64,000 nt of DNA, taken from the NCBI RefSeq assembly GCF_003201955.1, contig NZ_QJJM01000007.1:67891-131890 (forward strand), in the 5' to 3' direction. Position 1 is the first letter of the stretch; each line of letters opens with the position of its first letter. Below the pieces are notes generated by a model, which saw only the letters and a list, made by a program, of their open reading frames with translations, was not told the DNA's origin and did no database searches. Made by a program: the position numbers and the translations under genes. Origin of the DNA: Blastomonas natatoria (GTDB lineage Bacteria; Pseudomonadota; Alphaproteobacteria; Sphingomonadales; Sphingomonadaceae). Positions 26,636 through 35,002 of this stretch are shown here, piece by piece.

Positions 26636-27609
26636 CGGGACAGCAGCGCCTTCATGCCGGCGAAGATCGCGTCGCAGTCGTCCTGAGCCGAGGGCACGCC
26701 CTTGCGCAGGCAGATGAAGCCATGGATCGTGCCGCGCATCTCCCTGTAGGTAACATCAACCCCGGCCTTGATGGCCCTGGCGGCGAAATCCCGGCCCTGA
26801 TCGCGCAGGGGATCAAGCCCGGCGGTGACCAGCAGCGTCGGTGGCAGGCTGGCAAGAGCGCCCAGGATGCAGTCATTGCGGACATCGCCGGGAACCGCGG
26901 CATAATTGTCACCGAACCATTTCATGGCGTCGGCGGTCAGCAGATAGCCTTCCGAAAACTCGGTGAACGATCCGCCGGTCTGGCTCGAATCCACCACCGG
27001 GTAAAGCGGGGCCTGGGCGATGACGGGCACGGCAGCGGGCCTTGCCATCAGTGCCTGGGTGATCACGATGGTCAGGTTGCCGCCCGCGCTGTCGCCGGTG
27101 AAGACGAGGCCGGTTATGTCGAGGCCGAGCTGCTTGCCGTTTTCCGCCAGCCAGCGGGCCGCTGCTTCGCAATCATCGGGCGCGGCGGGGAAGGGGTGCT
27201 CGGGGGCCAGGCGGTAATCCACCGCGATGACCGGCAGGTCCAGCTTGGCGGCGAGCTCGGTGCAATAGGGGTGGTGCGTCTCCAGATCGCCGATCACGAA
27301 GCCGCCGCCATGGAAGAACATGATCGCAGGGCCCGGCTCGCGGCTTTCGCGCGCGTCGTAATAGCGCAGCGGAATATCGCCCGCCGGGCCGGGGCAGGTG
27401 AGGTCGCGGATGATGGCCAGCGGCGTCGGATCGGCATCGGCGACCATCCGCATCATCCGATAGGCCTCGCGCGCTTCGGCGAGCGGCATCTCGTTCATCG
27501 GCGGGGCGCCCGTTGCCTGCATCATCGCCAGCAGCATCGCCACGTCAGGCCGCACGAACGGTGCCTCTGCACTGCCCGCCATCGGTTCCATCTCGATCGT
27601 TTCGCTCAT
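26632..27609 (-). CDS. Alpha/beta hydrolase, hormone-sensitive-lipase-type esterase
   Basis: 325-residue esterase. The HGGGF oxyanion motif is at 100-104 and the nucleophile serine is S174 in GDSAGG, with DPLRD and HGF regions for Asp and His. These define the HSL (family IV) group acting on short-chain esters. The N-terminal cap helix is full length. It overlaps the following secreted-protein gene by 4 bases. The natural substrate is unknown. Confidence 0.88.
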   Translation of the reverse strand: MSETIEMEPMAGSAEAPFVRPDVAMLLAMMQATGAPPMNEMPLAEAREAYRMMRMVADADPTPLAIIRDLTCPGPAGDIPLRYYDARESREPGPAIMFFHGGGFVIGDLETHHPYCTELAAKLDLPVIAVDYRLAPEHPFPAAPDDCEAAARWLAENGKQLGLDITGLVFTGDSAGGNLTIVITQALMARPAAVPVIAQAPLYPVVDSSQTGGSFTEFSEGYLLTADAMKWFGDNYAAVPGDVRNDCILGALASLPPTLLVTAGLDPLRDQGRDFAARAIKAGVDVTYREMRGTIHGFICLRKGVPSAQDDCDAIFAGMKALLSR

Positions 27610-27837
27610 CCTCGCCTCGTCTGCCTGTTGCTGTTTAATCGCGAGGTTAACCGCTCGGTGGCGGTCGGTCCATCGTCATTTTCTGCCCGGCTTTCCCGCT
27701 ACAGCCCGCCGCGCTGCCGTGATTGAGCTTTGCGCACCGGCTGATCCATGACACAGCAGCCAGCCAAGCTGATGACGTCGGGCCCTTTGGGGGGCATGTC
27801 ATAGAGCGTTCAGCTTCGCGGAATATGCTGGGACCCG

Positions 27838-29040
27838 ATGACACTGCCCGAACACCCTTTGCCCGAGCCCGATGCGACAGACCCGGTGACCCGCCGGGCG
27901 TTGCTGGCGGGTGCAGGAGCGGCGGCAATCGTCGGGCTGACCCAGACGGCGACGGGAGCATGGCAGGGCCAGGCACCGCGACCGATCGCCGGAACCCCGG
28001 TCCTGCCGCCCAGGATGCGCGGCCTCAACCTTGAGCTTTCACCGGGCAGCCTTTCGCCATCCATCGCCCGCGAGCTTGCCTCATGGGGCGTGAACACCGT
28101 CCGTATCAATTTCGGCACCGATATGGCTGCGGGCACCGCGACCAAGGGCGTCGCCCTGCGCCCGACCCGCGCAGAGCCGCTCGCGCCCTATCGCAACAAT
28201 CTGGCCATGCTGAAGAGGTTTACCGCAGAATGCAGCCGTCTGGGCGTCGGCGTCATGCTGGCCGCCAGCGGCGTCTTTGGACGCGATCTGGTCAAGCTCG
28301 ACGATTCCACCGGAGGTTCGTTCAGAACGCATATCCGCCCCAGCCTGATGCAGTTCTGGACCGCAATGGCGGAAGAGTTGCGCGATGATCCTGCGATCTT
28401 CGCCTATGACGTTTTCAACGAGCCCAATTACACGCTGCGCCGCGAGCGTGACGGCGCGATCTGGTACGAACAGATCATGCCGGAGGCTATTCGCAGGATC
28501 CGCGCCATCAACCCGCATATCTGGATTGCGGTGATGCCCTGGCCCTGGGGCTTTCCGGGGCGATACGGCTCGATGCCGCTGCTCGACGATCCGGCCATTC
28601 TCTATTCGTTTCACGACTATGCGCCGCACAATTTCACCCATCAGGGCGTGGGCACGATTGCGCGCGGAGCCGTCTATCCCGGCATCCTTCGCGAATATGA
28701 CAGCGAAATGCCCCGGTTCTGGGACAAGGGCGCGCTGGCGCGCTCGATGCAGCCGGCGGTCGACTTCGCCCGGCAACACGGTGTCCGCATGATGGCGACC
28801 GAATTCGGCGTGGTCCGCTGGGCCAAGGGGCGCGATACGTGGATAGCCGACATGGTCGCGATCCTGGAGGACAATGGCATCGACTGGCTGTTCCATACCT
28901 ACAACACCTGGAACGGCTGGAACCCCAGCTTCGCGCCCGATGCCGAGCAGGTCGGCACCTATCCGACGCTTTTCGGGGGGGTGAACTCGCCAGGGCACAG
29001 GACATTGCTGCGCCATTGGCGGCTCAATCAGCGGTTCTGA
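27838..29040 (+). CDS. Exported glycoside hydrolase, GH5-like (cellulase-type TIM barrel)
   Basis: 400-residue protein with a Tat-like N-terminus (TRRALLAGAGAAAIVGL, RR at 19-20). The catalytic glutamates are seen as the acid/base in DVFNEPNY and the nucleophile in MMATEFGVV, typical of GH5. The substrate could be a beta-glucan or other polysaccharide; nothing narrows it. A 228-bp gap with no gene lies upstream. RHS-like sequence follows in the same frame after its stop. Confidence 0.82.
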   Translation: MTLPEHPLPEPDATDPVTRRALLAGAGAAAIVGLTQTATGAWQGQAPRPIAGTPVLPPRMRGLNLELSPGSLSPSIARELASWGVNTVRINFGTDMAAGTATKGVALRPTRAEPLAPYRNNLAMLKRFTAECSRLGVGVMLAASGVFGRDLVKLDDSTGGSFRTHIRPSLMQFWTAMAEELRDDPAIFAYDVFNEPNYTLRRERDGAIWYEQIMPEAIRRIRAINPHIWIAVMPWPWGFPGRYGSMPLLDDPAILYSFHDYAPHNFTHQGVGTIARGAVYPGILREYDSEMPRFWDKGALARSMQPAVDFARQHGVRMMATEFGVVRWAKGRDTWIADMVAILEDNGIDWLFHTYNTWNGWNPSFAPDAEQVGTYPTLFGGVNSPGHRTLLRHWRLNQRF

Positions 29041-29262
29041 ACGCAAGGCGCGGATACGCCGCAGCTGTGGTTCGAGGGCGCTGGAACGTCTGCCTCGATC
29101 CGCCGCTATCTGTTCACCAACCACCAGGGATCGGTCACAGCGATCGCCGATGGCAATAGCAACACCATCGCGATCAACCGCTATGACGAATATGGCATCC
29201 CTGGCTCAGGCAATATCGGGCGGTTCCAGTACACCGGCCAGGCCCGGCTGGACGATGGAAGG
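29041..29262 (+). pseudogene. RHS-repeat protein remnant
   Basis: In the frame following the GH5 stop codon, the translation contains LWFEGAGT, RRYLFTNHQGSVTAIAD, INRYDEYGIPGSGN and GRFQYTGQA. These are the conserved core repeats of RHS/YD-repeat toxins of sphingomonads. The normal continuation (WLPELGMYYYKARFYSP...) is lost after GQARLDDG. There is no start codon or upstream RHS sequence. It looks like a small leftover of a large gene. Confidence 0.8.
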
Positions 29263-29305
29263 CGCTGCGGGCGGGGTGTGAGCCGCCGCGCAGCGCGTTT
29301 TCTCG

Positions 29306-29785
29306 TCAATCCTCGACCGGGCTCGACTGCAACTGGATGTAATTGTGGATGCCCATGCGCTCGATCAGGTCGAACTGCGCCTCGATCGTGTCGACATGCT
29401 CTTCCTCGCTCTTGAGGATATAGGCGAGCAGGTCGCGCGTGCCGTAGTCGCGGACGCTCTCGCAATAGGCGATGCCTTCCTTGAGCAGGGGGATGGCCTC
29501 GTTTTCGAGCGCGAGGTCGGCCTTCAGGATTTCCTCCACGGTCTCGCCGATCTTGAGGCGGCCGAGCAGCTGGAAATTGGGCAGGCCATCGAGGAACAGG
29601 ATGCGGTCCGCCAGCTTGTCGGCGTGCTTCATCTCGTCGATCGATTCCTCATACTCGTACTTGGCGAGCTTGTTGATGCCCCAGTTGGCCAGCATCTTGG
29701 AATGGAGGAAATACTGGTTGATCGCCGTCAGCTCGTTCTTGAGCGCGTCGTTGAGAAATTCGATGACCTTGGGGTCGCCCTTCAT
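29306..29785 (-). CDS. bfr: Bacterioferritin
   Basis: 159-residue ferritin-like iron-storage protein. It begins [20 protein letters not shown]. The di-iron ligand residues are in [24 protein letters not shown] and the C-terminal [11 protein letters not shown]. The haem-binding methionine context (SKMLAN) is present. The ATG at 29785 is preceded by AGGAG. The frame is open upstream to 29848, but those residues are not part of the family. Its partner ferredoxin gene lies just upstream on the same strand. Confidence 0.95.
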   Translation of the reverse strand: MKGDPKVIEFLNDALKNELTAINQYFLHSKMLANWGINKLAKYEYEESIDEMKHADKLADRILFLDGLPNFQLLGRLKIGETVEEILKADLALENEAIPLLKEGIAYCESVRDYGTRDLLAYILKSEEEHVDTIEAQFDLIERMGIHNYIQLQSSPVED

Positions 29786-29931
29786 GTGGATGCTCCTGTA
29801 TTCGCCAGGCCGGTCCCGGGCCTGTAGCGGTATTTCGATCAGGAGCACAGAATAGCGGTAATCTTTCCAAAAAGAAAGACTGTGCAGCGCGGGAAATTAT
29901 TGAATTTTAACAGGAAAATCCTGGGATATTG

Positions 29932-30102
29932 CTAGGCGGTCGCAGTTTCCCGGGTGATAATGCTTTGCGCAAACGAAAGGCACTGGCCGCATTTCGGACG
30001 CCGACCGAGCCGGGCATAAACCTCTGCCGGACGGGCCGCGCCATCGCGCAGGGCGTCCTTCAGATCCTGTTCCCGAATCGCATTGCAGATGCAAACAACC
30101 AT
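29932..30102 (-). CDS. bfd: Bacterioferritin-associated ferredoxin
   Basis: 56-residue [2Fe-2S] protein with the four ligands C4, C6, C38 and C41 (MVVCICNAI and PKCGQCLSF). Bfd reduces the iron core of bacterioferritin to release Fe2+. It is small and easily missed because it is nested in a longer open frame. A Fur-like palindrome at 30160-30176, about 58 bases upstream of its start, is consistent with induction on iron limitation. Confidence 0.9.
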   Translation of the reverse strand: MVVCICNAIREQDLKDALRDGAARPAEVYARLGRRPKCGQCLSFAQSIITRETATA

Positions 30103-30159
30103 GCGTCTCTCCTGTTCGCAACCAGATAGCGATATTGAGAACGCATCGCAACAGTCTTT

Positions 30160-30176
30160 TTGCGATTCTATCGCAA
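30160..30176 (-). promoter_or_regulatory. Fur-like box upstream of bfd
   Basis: TTGCGATTCTATCGCAA is a perfect 7-bp inverted repeat with a 3-base centre. It matches the NTTGCGA-n3-TCGCAA-type operator described for alphaproteobacterial Fur. It overlaps the 3' end of the DUF418 gene. Regulation of bfd by Fur is inferred from the position. Confidence 0.6.
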
Positions 30177-31406
30177 ACGCATCGGCTGCAGTTTCCGGCG
30201 CGCGAGCGAGCGCCACAGCCATTCGGCAGGGCCGAACCGATGGCGCTGAAGCCAGGGTCTGGACCAGGCGAGCATGATTCCCCACGCCGCGAACACGAAG
30301 AGCATGGCCGTTGCGCGGTCGATCTGGCCGAACAGCCCCAGCCCCCAGCCATAAAAGACGAACGTCATGGCCAGGCTGGTGCCGAGATAGTTGCTGAATG
30401 CGGCTCGTCCTGCTGCAGCGACGCGGGTGATCATCGGGTTCTCGCGGTGCTTCACGATCAGCAGCAGCAGCGCAGCGGCCCAGCCCACGGTCAGAACGAT
30501 GCGGAAGGGGAAGGAAAAGCTGAAAAACGCGCCGAAGGTGATGACCGTATCGAAACCGCTCATGATGACCCATACGGCCAGCGCGATCATCGGCGGCAGG
30601 CCGATGAGAAAGGCGCGCGTCGCGATTTTCGCATAGATGGCAGGTGCCCAAAGCCCCAGGATGAAGCCGCTCTTGAGCATCGCCATGCCCAGCAGCATCA
30701 TGCCCAGCGTATCGAGCGTGAAGAAGAACAGCGTGCTGACCAGCGAGTCCGGAAACAGCGCCAGATGGTGCTGGACGATCGTGAGCCAGCCGCTGCGATA
30801 GACGTCGAGGCTTTCGGCAATGTCCTTTGTGCCCGGCTTGCCGAAGCTGGCCAGCATTTCCTGCGTGCCCCTGACCATGGCGGGATTGGCGCCGGGTTCC
30901 GCCGCCTGGATCGCTTGCCACCAGCCGCCGCCGACCATGACCAGGGTGAGCAGGAAATAGAGCAGGTAGAAGATGGCCGCCCAGCGCAGCAGCTGCTTCA
31001 CGTCCTTGTCGACGAAGAACAGCGCCAGCGTGCCGCAGATCGCATAAGGCACCAGGATATCACCCCACCAGAGCAGGATGAAATGGGCGGCTCCGATCAC
31101 GAACAGCCAGGCCATGCGGTTGAGGTGCACGCTCCGGGCGTTCTGCCCGGCCGCTTCTGCCCGCTGCATCACCAGCAGCATGCTCGCCCCGAACAGCACA
31201 CTGAACAGCCCGCGCATCTTGCCGTCAAACAGGGTGAAGTTGATGGCCCAGACGCCGGCATTAACCGGATCCGTGCCGCCCCAAGCTGCCGGGTTCACAT
31301 AGCCCGCGTCCGGCATCGAAAAACCGATAATGTTGAGCAGCAGGATGCCCATCACGGCAAAACCGCGAATGGCATCGAGCGATAAGTGGCGATCGGTCTG
31401 TGTCAT
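30168..31406 (-). CDS. DUF418-domain integral membrane protein (YeiB-like)
   Basis: 412 residues with about ten predicted transmembrane segments. It begins LDAIRGFAVMGILLLNIIGF, the hallmark of the YeiB/DUF418 family (the N-terminal half belongs to DUF2306/acyltransferase-3-like OpgC-type folds). WGIMLAWSRPWLQRHRFGPAEW near the end is also typical. No substrate is known for the family. Divergent from the gene-free 31.4-32.3 kb stretch. Confidence 0.82.
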   Translation of the reverse strand: MTQTDRHLSLDAIRGFAVMGILLLNIIGFSMPDAGYVNPAAWGGTDPVNAGVWAINFTLFDGKMRGLFSVLFGASMLLVMQRAEAAGQNARSVHLNRMAWLFVIGAAHFILLWWGDILVPYAICGTLALFFVDKDVKQLLRWAAIFYLLYFLLTLVMVGGGWWQAIQAAEPGANPAMVRGTQEMLASFGKPGTKDIAESLDVYRSGWLTIVQHHLALFPDSLVSTLFFFTLDTLGMMLLGMAMLKSGFILGLWAPAIYAKIATRAFLIGLPPMIALAVWVIMSGFDTVITFGAFFSFSFPFRIVLTVGWAAALLLLIVKHRENPMITRVAAAGRAAFSNYLGTSLAMTFVFYGWGLGLFGQIDRATAMLFVFAAWGIMLAWSRPWLQRHRFGPAEWLWRSLARRKLQPMRLR

Positions 31407-31581
31407 CTGCCAAGCCCCCTTGCGACCGCCATCTGCGCGTGCGCAGGTCCTGCCGCGTTAGTCTTGTAACACAGTTGCGCGGTCCGGCAACAAGGCTTGA
31501 GTGCGAGTAGCAAGCAGCGTTGGGTCAGAAAAGGGCAGGGGAGGGCAGAAAAGGCCGGATTCCCGAGCTTCGAGGCCCGTC

Positions 31582-31767
31582 CAGACCAAGCGGTCCATTT
31601 TGCGGTACACTCGCAGACCGCCCAGTCTGGCTTCGGACCGCGCGGTCCAGCCGCAAGAGCCGAAATCGGATGCTTGCGAGGCCTGCTGAAAGCGCGGGAA
31701 GGCGTTGTGCACCCCAATATCGAGGAAAAATCGTGTGCCAAATGGGCGTTTTGGACCGTCCGGTCCG
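31582..31767. promoter_or_regulatory. Cluster of TetR-operator-like palindromes
   Basis: Four 16-bp sites of the form NRGAC[CT]-N4-GGTCY or close variants: CAGACCAAGCGGTCCA (31582), CAGACCGCCCAGTCTG (31614), CGGACCGCGCGGTCCA (31634) and TGGACCGTCCGGTCCG (31752). They share arms with the sites at the tetR promoter (32231) and before the dehalogenase gene (32896). Additional half sites (TGGACCA, CAGACCA) follow near 31783-31797. Confidence 0.5.
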
Positions 31768-32208
31768 CCGTGCAAAGGTTAATGGACCAACCAGACCAAA
31801 AATTGCCATCGGATCGCCGTCTGCAACAGGTGCGGCAGAGCCTGCGGCTTGTTAGATCATTGTTAGGAATGGTTAACGGATAGATTGGGCCGGTTTATCT
31901 GTTCTTAAGGAATTTATGAAGAAAAATTAAGGTAATAAAAACAATGTTATACATGACGTTCCTGCGCAATTTCGGAGGTGCGGTGTTGGTCTAGTGCTCC
32001 AAATCTTGCAAAAGGGTTGATGGACTGGTCGGCCCATAATCCGCAGGTAACTCCGCCCTGACAAAAAGTTAATGCGCAAGGACAACGGGTTGATCCGGCA
32101 TTAACGCCGCTGAGCCACAGGTTAACAGATTTTTCCTCGATTAGAGCCAGTCAGCTGCGGTCAGGCGGGCAGAAGTTAACGGCAAACAGCATGGGATTCG
32201 GCGATTGC

Positions 32209-32246
32209 TTGACACGATAAGAGGTGTCGCTAGACTGCTTGGTCTA
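32209..32246 (+). promoter_or_regulatory. tetR promoter overlapping an operator
   Basis: A -35 TTGACA (32209-32214), a 16-base spacer and -10 TAGACT (32231-32236). The 16-bp palindrome TAGACTGCTTGGTCTA (32231-32246) begins exactly at the -10 box, so bound repressor would block RNA polymerase. This points to autoregulation by the TetR protein that follows. Confidence 0.7.
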
Positions 32247-32305
32247 TGCTGGCATTTCTGCTCGATCCCACTGCGCTTTCGGGACCTGATGGCGCTGATT
32301 CCCAT

Positions 32306-32869
32306 ATGCACCCCACGCGGCTGCGCCTGATCAGCGTGGCGACCCGCCTGTTCCAGCAACGCGGCTATCATGCGATCGGTCTTTCGGAGATTCTGGCGCT
32401 TTCGGAGACGCCAAAGGGCTCGCTCTATCACCATTTTCCGGGCGGCAAGCCTGAGCTGGCCGAAGCCTGTGTCGGGCGGATTGCGGATTCTTCTCTGCAC
32501 GCCATCGATCAGCTTTCGGCAAGCGGGATTGATATCATTGGATTTTTGCGCAGCTTGTCGGACGTTACGGCGGCCTGGCTCGAACGGACCGACTGGCTGG
32601 ATGGTTCGCTGCTGGCCGTGATCGGTCAGGAACAGGGCGGAGCGAACGGCCCCTTGAGCGAAGCGGTGCGCATTGCGTACCAGCGGATCGAAATGCGGCT
32701 GGCGCGCTGGCTGATGGCCGAAGGCGTGGCCGTCGTTCGCGCGCGAGACATGTCGGCCACCATCATAGCGGCTCAGGAGGGCGCACTGGTGCTGGCCCGC
32801 AGCCGCCACGATGCCGCCCCGGTCAGGCTGGTCACGGACATGCTGTGCATCATGGTCGAACGCGGATAG
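32306..32869 (+). CDS. TetR-family transcriptional regulator
   Basis: 187-residue regulator. The N-terminal helix-turn-helix is LISVATRLFQQRGYHAIGLSEIL...GSLYHHFPGGK (residues about 8-52). The C-terminal ligand-binding part resembles TetR_C_33/LmrA-YxaF repressors. The frame also opens at an ATG at 32246, only 3 bases after the predicted transcription start, so a leaderless longer form is possible. 32306 gives the standard N-terminus. It probably controls itself and the adjacent dehalogenase operon. Confidence 0.88.
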   Translation: MHPTRLRLISVATRLFQQRGYHAIGLSEILALSETPKGSLYHHFPGGKPELAEACVGRIADSSLHAIDQLSASGIDIIGFLRSLSDVTAAWLERTDWLDGSLLAVIGQEQGGANGPLSEAVRIAYQRIEMRLARWLMAEGVAVVRARDMSATIIAAQEGALVLARSRHDAAPVRLVTDMLCIMVERG

Positions 32870-32895
32870 CCTGTATTTGCGGCATTTTCGACGTA

Positions 32896-32911
32896 TAGAC
32901 CAAATGGTCTG
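32896..32911 (+). promoter_or_regulatory. TetR-type operator before the dehalogenase gene
   Basis: TAGACCAAATGGTCTG has perfect AGACCA/TGGTCT arms around a 2-base centre and matches the operator at 32231. A TATAGA -10-like box (32894-32899) overlaps it. A further GGTCTA half site lies at about 32927. Together with the tetR site this supports a shared repressor. Confidence 0.7.
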
Positions 32912-33011
32912 TTCGAAAAACCTGGCGGTCTAGCGGGCAGTACGGGCAATGGTAACGCGGCTGTGCCCGCGCTCGAACAGCGGCATGCCAACAGATCCAG
33001 GAGAGGCAATC

Positions 33012-33929
33012 ATGACGATAGAGGCGCTGCGGACCCCTGACGAGGCCTTTGCGGCCGTTCCGGATTTCGACTTTCCGGTGCATTATGCGGAGGACCTGCC
33101 GGGATATGAGGGGCTGCGAGCGGCCTGGGTCGACGCCGGGCCGCACAATGCCGACCGGTCATTCCTCTGCCTGCACGGCGAGCCGAGCTGGTCGTTCCTC
33201 TACCGACGGATGATCCCGGTGTTCCTCGAAAGCGGGGCGAGGGTGGTCGCGCCCGACCTGTTCGGTTTCGGACGATCCGACAAGCCAGTCCGGCAGAAGG
33301 ATTACAGTTTCGACTTCCACCGCAGCCATCTGCTGCGGCTCGTCGAACGGCTGGATCTTCGCAACATCACATTGGTGGTGCAGGACTGGGGCGGGCTGCT
33401 CGGGCTGACGTTGCCGGCAGACCCCGGTTTTGCATCGCGCCTGTCCCGGCTTATCGTGATGAACACCGGTCTGGGTCAGGGGACAAGCCCTGGTCCGGGC
33501 TTCGATGCCTGGAAGAATTATGCACTGTCCACGCCCGATCTGCCCGTCGGGCGGATCATTGCCCGTGGCACACCGCATCTCACCGAGCAGGAAATCGCCG
33601 CTTATGATGCTCCCTATCCGGGCCCTGAGTACAAGGCGGGCGCGCAGATTTTTCCCGCGCTGGTGCCGGTGTCGCCAGACATGCCCGGAGTGGAGCACGG
33701 CAAGGCGGCGGCACGCTTCTGGTCGCAAGACTGGACAGGACCGAGCTTCATGGCCGTGGGCGCGGCCGATCCGGTGCTGGGCGTGGAGCCGATGGAACGG
33801 TTGCGGGCGATCATCCGGGGCTGCCCCGAACCGATGATCGTTCCCGAAGGCGGGCATTTCGTGCAGGAATGGGGGGAACAAATCGCCCGTGCCGCGCTTG
33901 CAGCTTTTGGCGATACATCGCCTGCCTGA
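33012..33929 (+). CDS. Haloalkane dehalogenase (HLD-I-like)
   Basis: 305-residue alpha/beta hydrolase that would cleave carbon-halogen bonds by an aspartate nucleophile. D125 with adjacent halide-binding W126 (VQDWGG), oxyanion HGEPSW (55-60), general acid D253 (GAADPVLG) and catalytic H282 (EGGHFVQEW) fit the DhlA/DhmA group (HLD-I). The ATG at 33012 follows AGGAGAGG; an upstream in-frame ATG at 32949 lacks this. The downstream dienelactone-hydrolase-like gene is 17 bases away. Substrate range is unknown. Confidence 0.88.
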   Translation: MTIEALRTPDEAFAAVPDFDFPVHYAEDLPGYEGLRAAWVDAGPHNADRSFLCLHGEPSWSFLYRRMIPVFLESGARVVAPDLFGFGRSDKPVRQKDYSFDFHRSHLLRLVERLDLRNITLVVQDWGGLLGLTLPADPGFASRLSRLIVMNTGLGQGTSPGPGFDAWKNYALSTPDLPVGRIIARGTPHLTEQEIAAYDAPYPGPEYKAGAQIFPALVPVSPDMPGVEHGKAAARFWSQDWTGPSFMAVGAADPVLGVEPMERLRAIIRGCPEPMIVPEGGHFVQEWGEQIARAALAAFGDTSPA

Positions 33930-33946
33930 TCGAGAAAGGATCATCG

Positions 33947-34855
33947 ATGACCGACAGCACCGCCCCGCGCCGGATGCGCGCCAGCGACTTTCACCCGCAC
34001 ATTCTCGAGATTTTCGACGGCTATGTGCATGGCAAGCTGAGCAAACGCGAGTTCATCAGCCAGGCGGGTCGCTATGCGGCAGCGGGAGTGACCGGCGCCA
34101 TGATCCTGAGCCAGCTCAGCCCCGATTATGCCCTGGCGCAGCAGGTCTCGCCCGACGATCCGGCAATCCGGACCCAGCGCGTCGAATACAAGAGCCCGGA
34201 AGGTCACGGTACGGTCAAGGGCCTGATGGCCTGGCCCGCCGATGCCAGGGGCAAGCTGCCCGCCGTGCTGGTGGTGCACGAAAATCGCGGGCTCAACCCG
34301 TATATCGAGGATGTCGTGCGGCGTCTTGCCAAGGCGGGCTATCTTGCGCTGGGGCCTGATGGATTGACGTCACTGGGCGGCTATCCCGGCACCGACGACG
34401 AGGGCCGCACGATGCAGGCTTCGCTCGAACCGGCCAAGCTCATGGAAGACTTCTTTGCCGGGTTCGAATTCCTGCGCGCGCATGACGCGAGCACCGGCAA
34501 GGTCGGCGTTACCGGATTCTGCTATGGCGGCGGCGTCTGCCATGCGCTGGCCGTGGCCTATCCCGATCTCGCTGCGGCCGCACCCTTTTACGGTCGCCAG
34601 GCCAAGCCTGAGGAGGTGCCCGCGATCAAGGCGCCACTGCTGATCCATTTTGCCGAAAATGACGAGCGGGTGAATGCCACCTGGCCGGCCTGCGAGGCGG
34701 CGCTCAAGGCGAATGGCAAGACCTACGAAGCGCATTTCTATCCCGGCACCAGCCACGGTTTCCACAATGACACCACCCCCCGGTACGACGAGGCGGCAGC
34801 GAAGCTCGCCTGGGAGCGAACGCTGGGACATTTCGGCAAGTATCTGAAAGCCTGA
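33947..34855 (+). CDS. Dienelactone hydrolase family protein with exported-type N-terminus
   Basis: 302-residue alpha/beta hydrolase. The nucleophile is C192 in GVTGFCYGGG, with Asp in AENDERV and His in GTSHGFHND, the Cys-Asp-His triad of dienelactone hydrolases. A segment of about 65 residues precedes the fold, with SKREFISQAGRYAAAGVTGA followed by a hydrophobic stretch. It looks like a Tat-like signal, although only one arginine of the pair is clear. It is likely co-transcribed with the dehalogenase. Confidence 0.85.
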   Translation: MTDSTAPRRMRASDFHPHILEIFDGYVHGKLSKREFISQAGRYAAAGVTGAMILSQLSPDYALAQQVSPDDPAIRTQRVEYKSPEGHGTVKGLMAWPADARGKLPAVLVVHENRGLNPYIEDVVRRLAKAGYLALGPDGLTSLGGYPGTDDEGRTMQASLEPAKLMEDFFAGFEFLRAHDASTGKVGVTGFCYGGGVCHALAVAYPDLAAAAPFYGRQAKPEEVPAIKAPLLIHFAENDERVNATWPACEAALKANGKTYEAHFYPGTSHGFHNDTTPRYDEAAAKLAWERTLGHFGKYLKA

Positions 34856-34886
34856 CGATAGCTGGTGGCTGGCATCTTGGACATTG

Positions 34887-34929
34887 TGTCATATTGCCGT
34901 TAGTCTTGCCGTGTCATAATTGAATGACA
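34887..34929 (+). promoter_or_regulatory. Candidate operator upstream of cytochrome bd genes
   Basis: TGTCATAATTGAATGACA (34912-34929) has perfect TGTCAT/ATGACA arms with a 6-base centre. A second copy of the half site, TGTCATA, lies at 34887-34893, 25 bases away. No canonical FNR box is seen. The regulator is unknown. Confidence 0.45.
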
Positions 34930-35002
34930 GTCGCAGACCAACGGACCGGAGCCTTGCCGGTGGTCACCGATATGCGACGGAGCGAGACGGGAGATCGCGC
35001 CG

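Larger units (their letters stand above)
31407..32305. other. Gene-free intergenic region with palindrome cluster and AT-rich patch
   Basis: About 900 bases without a gene I can support. Several overlapping open frames here have no plausible start or family, so I call none. The left half holds the palindromes listed at 31582-31767. A conspicuous AT-rich patch spans about 31880-31965 in otherwise GC-rich DNA. Scattered TTAG/TTAAC motifs (such as TTAG-n7-TTAG near 31853) loosely resemble CtrA sites. Confidence 0.7.

Noticed and set aside
31403-31883. Several 90-130 codon frames in the gap after the DUF418 gene
   Set aside because: They overlap each other on both strands, lack ribosome sites and show no recognisable domain; the palindromes explain much of their sequence.
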